Positions 14,295-19,499 of a DNA stretch of 19,499 bases are shown one piece after another. A program made the position numbers and the translations under genes. The stretch is from an uncultured Lachnospiraceae bacterium (GTDB lineage: Bacteria; Bacillota; Clostridia; Lachnospirales; Lachnospiraceae). The notes under the pieces were generated by a model. The model was not told where the DNA came from. It was given only the letters and a program-made list of their open reading frames with translations, and ran no database searches. The stretch lies in assembly GCA_910588285.1 (NCBI GenBank), contig CAJUQB010000086.1:1-19499 (forward strand), given 5' to 3'. How positions within the stretch are numbered: position 1 is the stretch's first letter; each line of letters starts with the position of its first letter.

Positions 14295-14996
14295 TTACTG
14301 TAGCCTCTTTTGATATTTACTTACCTCGTCCAAAATATATTTTTCAAAGGTTTCGGTGTTTGTATCAAATCCACTCAAATAAAAGCTGTCAATCCTTATA
14401 AGGCAAGATTGATTTTCCGGCCATGTAGGTTCCCTATATGTGAGCACAACAATCACGCCATAGGGTATGTTTTTGACTACCTCGGATGTATCTGCGTAGG
14501 CTTGGGATAATACCGTACACACAGTTTCCAAATTTTCCGAAGAAACCGGCTCGATGTTCACACACAAACGAGAATAGTAAACGGATGATGACTTCACGGG
14601 ATAAAAGTAATCGAAAGAATATTGCACATCTGTATCAGCCGCCCGTATTTCAAACGCCTTGCCGAAAATATCAAGTGAATAGGTGTCCTGTAATCCGTTA
14701 CGAAAGCCCAGTACACCGAAACTCTCTCCCTCAACTTTGTTGAATACAAAAAATTGTGTTTCCGGGTCGTCTTTGGGTGATACGGTATATGCCCTTACCA
14801 TCCATACATCATCATAATAATAATCATCGGTGACAGACTCAGACGAAAGCACCGTAAATTCCTGGCCGTACTGCTTTTCTAAATATTTTTCCACTTCCCG
14901 CTTGGATTTGAGACGGAAATCACATGAAGTAAACAATATCGCCAGCACACATATAAGACTGGCAAAACATATTCTTGCTTTTATTTTACCTTCCAT
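14295..14996 (-). CDS. Putative lipoprotein, related to the one at 18128-19294
   Basis: A 233-residue protein with the signal MEGKIKARICFASLICVLAI and a lipobox ending at Cys25 (F-T-S-C). Just past it is SKREVEKYLEKQYGQEF, which closely resembles SKADVEEYLTGRYPDE in the lipoprotein at 18128-19294; the two are probably related. The rest is beta-rich, with YYYDDVWMVRAYTVSPKD and IEPVSSENLETVCTVL. ATG 14994-14996 is chosen over the 15014 ATG because AAAGGCAGGG lies upstream of it. The start lies 11 bases inside the upstream gene's end, which suggests translational coupling. Surface location is expected; function unknown. Confidence 0.65.
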   Translation of the reverse strand: MEGKIKARICFASLICVLAILFTSCDFRLKSKREVEKYLEKQYGQEFTVLSSESVTDDYYYDDVWMVRAYTVSPKDDPETQFFVFNKVEGESFGVLGFRNGLQDTYSLDIFGKAFEIRAADTDVQYSFDYFYPVKSSSVYYSRLCVNIEPVSSENLETVCTVLSQAYADTSEVVKNIPYGVIVVLTYREPTWPENQSCLIRIDSFYLSGFDTNTETFEKYILDEVSKYQKRLQ

Positions 14997-15771
14997 CTTC
15001 GCCCTGCCTTTCATGGTATAATTCTACCAATCGGCTTTGCAATTCCAGCCCTTGCCTGTAATATTCCAATAGTTGCGCAGCGCCATATTCCTGCTTGATA
15101 TTCTGGTCGGAATAGCGGTTTGCGCTTGCGGGGTCTACCCCATTCCACAAACGACATTCTTCAAAATTGTTACTGCAATAATTCGTTTCAAAGAAACCGC
15201 CGCCAAAAACAGATACCTCGTTCCCGTCTACCAGAGACTCCGCTGTGATTTCAATCAAGACAGACACATCATAGCAGTCTTTTGCGTCCGCATCCGCTGT
15301 ATTTTCAAAAAGAGGTTCCTGCTTTATATCCCTCTTGCAGATTTGCAGGCGGACTGTTTTCAGAACATCCTCGTATTCTTTCTCCGCATATTGACTAACC
15401 GGAGCCAGCATCATGTTTTCTATGTAAGTGCTTTCGCTGATGTATTGATCGAAACCCACATAAAAGCAGTACATTCCACCATCTTGATTTTCCAGTATCA
15501 AAACCGGGCCGGCAGACTTCCAATAGTAACGCATAAGTCCTGCGTTATCCGTCTCCTCGGTCATTTTCGGCAATACGGATACTTCGTATCCCCAGCTTTC
15601 AATTTCACTCTGATAATGTGGAAGTTCTTCAATAATTGCTTGTATAATGAAATACTCTGTTTCCTGCTTTTTACATTGCCATATTATAAGTACAGCAATC
15701 AGCAGAAGTACCACCAAGATAGAGAATATCCATTTCCTGCAAACGCTTTTCCCGGTTATGGGCTTTTCCAT
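14986..15771 (-). CDS. Membrane-anchored extracytoplasmic protein
   Basis: A 261-residue protein with one N-terminal transmembrane helix (about 14-32) after the basic start MEKPITGKSVCRKW, then a large outer domain. Visible segments are EYFIIQAIIEELPHYQSEIES, YRWKS-like YYWKSAGPVLILENQDGG, MYCFYVGFDQYISES and VSVLIEITAESLVDG. The anchor has no lipobox at its end, so it is likely a signal anchor. AAGGA lies upstream of ATG. The gene overlaps the following lipoprotein by 11 bases. The family is not recognised; Cys residues in the outer part may form disulfides. Confidence 0.6.
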   Translation of the reverse strand: MEKPITGKSVCRKWIFSILVVLLLIAVLIIWQCKKQETEYFIIQAIIEELPHYQSEIESWGYEVSVLPKMTEETDNAGLMRYYWKSAGPVLILENQDGGMYCFYVGFDQYISESTYIENMMLAPVSQYAEKEYEDVLKTVRLQICKRDIKQEPLFENTADADAKDCYDVSVLIEITAESLVDGNEVSVFGGGFFETNYCSNNFEECRLWNGVDPASANRYSDQNIKQEYGAAQLLEYYRQGLELQSRLVELYHERQGEDGR

Positions 15772-15784
15772 TTTCTAATTTTCC

Positions 15785-16183
15785 TTATCCTTGTACGACA
15801 ATCAACAACGCCAATACCACAATGCAGGCTATCAAAGCCAGCGAAACTTTAACCGGGGAACGCTCCCCACTTTTCCAGTCAGAAAACAAGCTGTTATCAT
15901 CGTCATCCATGCACTTCCGCCCGTTTCGGTTCCAGAGCATAGAATGGTAAGCCGCCGAAATAAGGTCTATAACTCCAAAGATTAGCACAAGGTTACGCAC
16001 CAGGAAAATAACCATGCCCAAAGATACCCGGTCTCCCCCGCGCCCTAACATAACGCCTCCCCATATAAAGCGGATGACGGTCATAACGACAGCGATGAAA
16101 AGGCAGATGAAACCTGCCGCCCCATACTGTCTTGCTTTCAGTTTTTCACTGGTATTCTGTTTTTGAGGAAATCTGCTGTCCAC
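15785..16183 (-). CDS. Small membrane protein, about three helices
   Basis: A 132-residue protein with hydrophobic helices at about 20-42, 53-78 and 110-131. The loop CMDDDDNSLFSDWKSGERS between the second and third is acidic. The start is GTG 16181-16183, supported by GGAGG eight bases upstream; no ATG fits better. The function is unknown. It ends 14 bases before the anchored protein gene. Confidence 0.55.
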   Translation of the reverse strand: MDSRFPQKQNTSEKLKARQYGAAGFICLFIAVVMTVIRFIWGGVMLGRGGDRVSLGMVIFLVRNLVLIFGVIDLISAAYHSMLWNRNGRKCMDDDDNSLFSDWKSGERSPVKVSLALIACIVVLALLIVVQG

Positions 16184-16268
16184 ATTCTGTTCCTCCTCTG
16201 ATTATTGTTCAGCGGGATATTCCACTTTTATCGCAGTAGTAAAATGTATATCCAATCCACATGATAAT

Positions 16269-17360
16269 TTATTCTTTTGTGAACCCGTAATAAGTGCCAG
16301 TTGTCATGTTTGCAATATCAAGGTATGTGCCATCCTGCAAAAAGAAACCGAGATAGGATGAAATCGTATCTTCGGAAAGCTGCTCCTTGCCACGCAGCAT
16401 AAAGGACTGGTTTACACAGGAAAAGCAGACAAAGTTATCCAGCATGTATTCTGAATTACTGGAGAGCACTTGCCTGATCTTTCTTTCTGTTATACCATAA
16501 TCAGAAAACTCTGTTGTCAAATAGTTGATGGCATCCTGCCCAACATGAAACTCATAAGTACCCGCAAAATAATTGTCGTCTGTTTCACCCTCTGTCTGAT
16601 ACCAGTGGAATGTCTTGTCTGTACCAAATACCCATTGTGAGTTATCGTTCCCGGAAATCCAGGAAGTACCTGCCAGCAAATCCGGAGATTGTGATGCTTT
16701 GCGTGGGGCGAGCATGATTGCAGCCACAACACATATAACACCAATCAGTCCAGCTAGGGCAAGAGGGAACTTTGACTTTTTAGCAGGCTGTATTTCTGCT
16801 GCAGGCATTTCCTGTTCCAGAGGTTTGCCCTCTAATCTGTCCGCCACCATTCTATCAAAACGCTCTACGTTTTCCATGTTCTTCGTTGAAACAGAAATCA
16901 GCTTTGTATCCCCGCTGTAATAAGTGTATACCATATCTTTAGGATTGGGATTTTGTAAAGCGGCAGTATATCTTTGTTCCAGGGCATCAGCCAGCGGGGG
17001 GCTCAGTAACGCGCCTCCGATAGCAGCATCTATTTTCTCCCCGGTAGCATCGCCTTTCACATTTCTGGCAGTAATCGCCGACAATGTGACTTTTTGGGAT
17101 GGACGCCACATTGGATAAAATGTAATGTCCTGGCCGTCCACTTTAATGCGCGGGCGTTTCTGTGCATAGAAAGACCAGGCAAAGAACATAAGGAAGATTC
17201 CAATAAAGCCTATAAAAAGCAGATAGGCGCCATCCTGCATGAGAGCCGGTCGTATAAAATCCAGGTTGATGAACCATATCATCACCACAGCCATAAGGGC
17301 GCTGAAGATTCGCAGAACAATCATTTTCGTTCTCTTTTTCATCCGTACTTCAAAAGACAT
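16269..17360 (-). CDS. Membrane protein with PH-like domain and extracytoplasmic lipocalin-like tail
   Basis: The 363-residue protein has two N-terminal transmembrane helices (about 13-31 and 45-64). A cytoplasmic region follows (about 66-190), with RIKVDGQDITFYPMWRPSQK and a strand VTLSAITARNVKG that looks PH-like. A third transmembrane helix (about 198-217) precedes an outer domain: GTSWISGNDNSQWVFGTDKT, then YFAGTYEFHVG, TYLDIANMTTGTYYGF. Repeated W/F/T strands suggest a small beta-barrel of lipocalin-like type. ATG 17358-17360 has GGAGG eight bases upstream and overlaps the previous gene's end by 11 bases. The TTG at 17378 overlaps that site and is unlikely. Function unknown. Confidence 0.6.
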   Translation of the reverse strand: MSFEVRMKKRTKMIVLRIFSALMAVVMIWFINLDFIRPALMQDGAYLLFIGFIGIFLMFFAWSFYAQKRPRIKVDGQDITFYPMWRPSQKVTLSAITARNVKGDATGEKIDAAIGGALLSPPLADALEQRYTAALQNPNPKDMVYTYYSGDTKLISVSTKNMENVERFDRMVADRLEGKPLEQEMPAAEIQPAKKSKFPLALAGLIGVICVVAAIMLAPRKASQSPDLLAGTSWISGNDNSQWVFGTDKTFHWYQTEGETDDNYFAGTYEFHVGQDAINYLTTEFSDYGITERKIRQVLSSNSEYMLDNFVCFSCVNQSFMLRGKEQLSEDTISSYLGFFLQDGTYLDIANMTTGTYYGFTKE

Positions 17361-18036
17361 TTTCGTTACCTCCGCCAATCATATTTATATCATTTGCTTT
17401 AGGGCAACTGGAAAGTTCTGTTTCCATTTCTGCAAGGGCTTTCTGCACCTCCGGATTCTTATTTTTAGGCTGGATGCTTTTCAGCAGGGCAAGGCATTCC
17501 TGGTTCCGCCCCATTTCTTTCAGCAGGGAAATCTTATGTACCGAAATGTAATCATTCAAGGGGATGCCGCCATATACAAGCATGATGCCTGTATCTTTTT
17601 TTAATTCCGCTTCGCACTGTTCCATCTCTTTCAGATAGTCCTCCGCGCTGCCCCCGGACTTCCAGGCTGCATAGGCCGTGTTCCATCGGGCGACTACACG
17701 CCTCTGGTGCAAATAAATACAGAAGATGTTTATTAAAAACCAGGGGATACAGACTGAACCCATAAAGCCCAGGGTAAACTGCCAGCTTAATGTCACGCCT
17801 ACCCATCCAAGCCACAGCATCACCGCCAGTGAAACAAAGAAAAAGAAATCAGTTTTTAGATGCCTGTTCAAATTGGATCGGCTGATCGTCAAAAGGAAGA
17901 ACATCAGCATCACAAAAGCTATAAGGATCATAAAGGGCAAATACTTATAATCCCTTTCCGGGTCAAATGCCATCCCCAAAGAAATCATGAGAACACATCT
18001 CAAAAAAACTCCGATAAGTCCTCTTTTATTTTTCAA
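17350..18036 (-). CDS. Four-helix membrane protein with cytoplasmic helical tail
   Basis: A 228-residue protein with hydrophobic helices at about 7-23, 32-50, 63-80 and 90-110, then a soluble tail (112-228) of repeated helices: WNTAYAAWKSGGSAEDYLKE, KISLLKEMGRNQECLALL and VQKALAEMETEL. The tail is TPR-like in rhythm. The start is TTG 18034-18036, supported by AGAGGTG seven bases upstream; no better in-frame ATG is seen. It is translationally overlapped with the PH-like protein gene. Function unknown. Confidence 0.55.
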   Translation of the reverse strand: MKNKRGLIGVFLRCVLMISLGMAFDPERDYKYLPFMILIAFVMLMFFLLTISRSNLNRHLKTDFFFFVSLAVMLWLGWVGVTLSWQFTLGFMGSVCIPWFLINIFCIYLHQRRVVARWNTAYAAWKSGGSAEDYLKEMEQCEAELKKDTGIMLVYGGIPLNDYISVHKISLLKEMGRNQECLALLKSIQPKNKNPEVQKALAEMETELSSCPKANDINMIGGGNENVF

Positions 18037-18127
18037 CCAAGTTCACCTCTAATCATTGTTCAATAAAATATTTTCCTCCATCGCAGACGCAAACCAAATC
18101 TTCATGGTCGGGATCTTAAGATACAGG

Positions 18128-19294
18128 TCAGTCAGTATCCCAGGACGCACTAAATCCGGTAATTTCAAAAAACGGCATATAAAAATGGAAGTGTCCATTA
18201 TGGGTGTCAATGTTCCACCCTTCTTTGAGACCGATCACCGGTCCTCGATACATCCAGCCAGTTTCATCCTCTATTCCAACAGGGTAGCCGTCCCGGAGAT
18301 GATACCATACTGGCAGGGTGATGGTCTCATTATTCGTCCAGTCTATCTCCTTTTCCTCCCAAAAACTGTAAGAAAATTCGTAGGAATGACCATCTGCGCC
18401 GGTGACGGTAAAATGCTCCGCCGTACCCTCCACATCAAAATTCAGACGGACCAGCAGCGTATAAAGGCCGCCATAGCTGACAACGCCGCTTTCCAGGCCG
18501 ATGCCGGCCAGCAGCTCCGGCGGCAGAACTTCCTCCCCCTGCCGGACTCTGGGCTTCGGTGTCCAGGGCCAGGCGTTCACTGCGTATTCGTCCAGCTCTG
18601 TCTGGGAAAATTCATCACAGGGCAGGCAATAAAAGGCATAATATTTCTTCACGGAATCCTCCAGTTCTTCCCGCACCGCTTCCGTTTCGTCCTGTGGTCC
18701 ATGAACAACCGACTCTTGAAAGTTGTTGAACTGTGGAGCCCAGGTCCGCCAGGGCAGTTCTGGCTGAAAGCTATACTGTCCCTTTGGCACCAGCTGGGAC
18801 AGAGGCCTGCCCTCTGTCCAGGCGAAAAAGTCGGATAGCTGTTCCAGAGCGGAGCCGGCATCGTCCATAGAGCTATACTGCGTATAGAAAATGCTGTCAC
18901 GCAGTTCCCAGGCATCTAGGCTGCCTCCCTCATCCTGATATTTCTCCAGGTAGTATTCCGGGAGTACCTCTGCTTCATCGGAAACCAGCCGGGAGTAAAG
19001 CATCGGCACAGGATCGCCTCCGCCCTCGCCTACCCAAACCTGGAAAACCGCCTCCGGCAGCTCATCAAACCAACACTCCCAGGTCTGAAGCCCCCTTTGC
19101 CGGACATTGATCGTTTCATCCGGGTATCTTCCTGTCAGATATTCCTCTACATCCGCCTTGCTATAAGGTCCCCGGTATTCATAGCAGCCCACAAGCGATA
19201 AAGTCAGCAGGCAGGCCATCCCAACAACAAATATTCTTTTCCAATTTGTAAATATTTTTGTCACCTCCCGGCTAATTGAAATATAGGCATTCAT
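18128..19294 (-). CDS. Putative lipoprotein, start uncertain
   Basis: This is a large lipoprotein. The signal FTNWKRIFVVGMACLLTLSL leads to lipobox L-V-G-C, then SKADVEEYLTGRYPDE as in the lipoprotein at 14295-14996. The mature part is acidic and aromatic, with repeated W/Y/F strands, and would face outside. No family is recognised. The first in-frame ATG is 19292-19294, with no ribosome site. A GGGAGG at 19264-19269 lies eight bases before an ATA codon (19253-19255) that would give a perfect signal peptide; GTG 19262-19264 overlaps that site. It could be ATA-initiated, or a former ATG may have mutated. Codon use is more GC-rich than its neighbours. Confidence 0.65.
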   Translation of the reverse strand: MNAYISISREVTKIFTNWKRIFVVGMACLLTLSLVGCYEYRGPYSKADVEEYLTGRYPDETINVRQRGLQTWECWFDELPEAVFQVWVGEGGGDPVPMLYSRLVSDEAEVLPEYYLEKYQDEGGSLDAWELRDSIFYTQYSSMDDAGSALEQLSDFFAWTEGRPLSQLVPKGQYSFQPELPWRTWAPQFNNFQESVVHGPQDETEAVREELEDSVKKYYAFYCLPCDEFSQTELDEYAVNAWPWTPKPRVRQGEEVLPPELLAGIGLESGVVSYGGLYTLLVRLNFDVEGTAEHFTVTGADGHSYEFSYSFWEEKEIDWTNNETITLPVWYHLRDGYPVGIEDETGWMYRGPVIGLKEGWNIDTHNGHFHFYMPFFEITGFSASWDTD

Positions 19295-19334
19295 ATTCTG
19301 AATAAGTGGATGGAACGCCGCCGGTTTTCAAAGC

Positions 19335-19381
19335 AAAAAGGCGCTCCCCGCCGCACAGTTTCCTGCGAACATAAGAGCGCC
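19335..19381 (-). terminator. Terminator-like hairpin, minus strand
   Basis: GGCGCTC (19340-19346) and GAGCGCC (19375-19381) form a 7-bp stem around a loop with an inner CGCAG/CTGTGCG pairing. On the minus strand five T residues follow (19335-19339). This is a plausible intrinsic terminator for a gene entering from the right edge, and separates it from the array. Confidence 0.5.
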
Positions 19382-19443
19382 ACTTTTGACGGTATAAAAT
19401 TGAGCATGACAAATCTTCGGAACTATATAGTTATAGTACCGCC

Positions 19444-19499
<56 letters not shown>

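Noticed and set aside
15073..15852. Plus-strand ORF of 259 codons
   Set aside because: It is antisense to two well-supported overlapping membrane genes and has no ribosome site.
18056..18838. Plus-strand ORF of 260 codons
   Set aside because: It is the complement of the large lipoprotein gene; composition and lack of a start signal make it a shadow.

Overview
The window reads as an accessory island from a low-to-mid GC Firmicute, most likely a gut Clostridia of the Lachnospiraceae type. I base this on strong GGAGG-type ribosome binding sites, TTG and GTG starts, AT-rich spacers, Gram-positive lipoprotein signals, and small proteins of kinds common in that family. No rRNA, tRNA, CRISPR array, transposase or core metabolic gene is visible. 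This assignment is an inference from style, not from a marker gene.

All credible protein genes lie on the minus strand, so transcription runs from high to low coordinates. Genes are close together, often overlapping by 4 to 11 bases or separated by fewer than 30. From upstream to downstream the layout is: (a) 19335-19499, the end of an upstream unit, with a terminator-like hairpin and a GCTT tetranucleotide repeat running off the edge; (b) 12786-19294, mostly membrane and surface proteins: two related lipoproteins, several small multi-pass proteins, a PH/GRAM-like protein and a small protein with a GGADGPT motif; (c) 8561-12784, an immunity-protein-like block: unknown, SUKH-4-like, SUKH-1 (SMI1/KNR4)-like, a frameshifted Sel1-repeat gene, a membrane protein and an Imm1-like protein; (d) 3712-8494, a 630-residue SMI1/KNR4 protein with C-terminal leucine-rich repeats, a formylglycine-generating-enzyme-like protein, a PH-like membrane protein, a small membrane protein and a probable DUF4299 protein; (e) 153-3697, an unknown helical protein, a membrane gene split by an in-frame TAG, a lipoprotein, a SUKH-3-like protein and an AT-rich ORF without a good start; (f) 1-120, the 3' end of a group II intron (plus strand) inserted just after the 23rd codon of a minus-strand gene.

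SUKH and Imm1 families are known as immunity proteins of polymorphic toxin systems in contact-dependent bacterial competition. Several different such families in one co-oriented run, with unrelated small membrane proteins and lipoproteins and no visible toxin, fits an orphan immunity array: a store of protections against toxins made by other strains. The membrane and lipoprotein genes could be immunity proteins against toxins that act at the membrane or cell surface, but that is inference. Signs of turnover support a rapidly changing region: the intron insertion, a stop-interrupted gene, a frameshifted gene, a diverged 59-bp repeat behind two unrelated genes, and open out-of-frame tails between genes.
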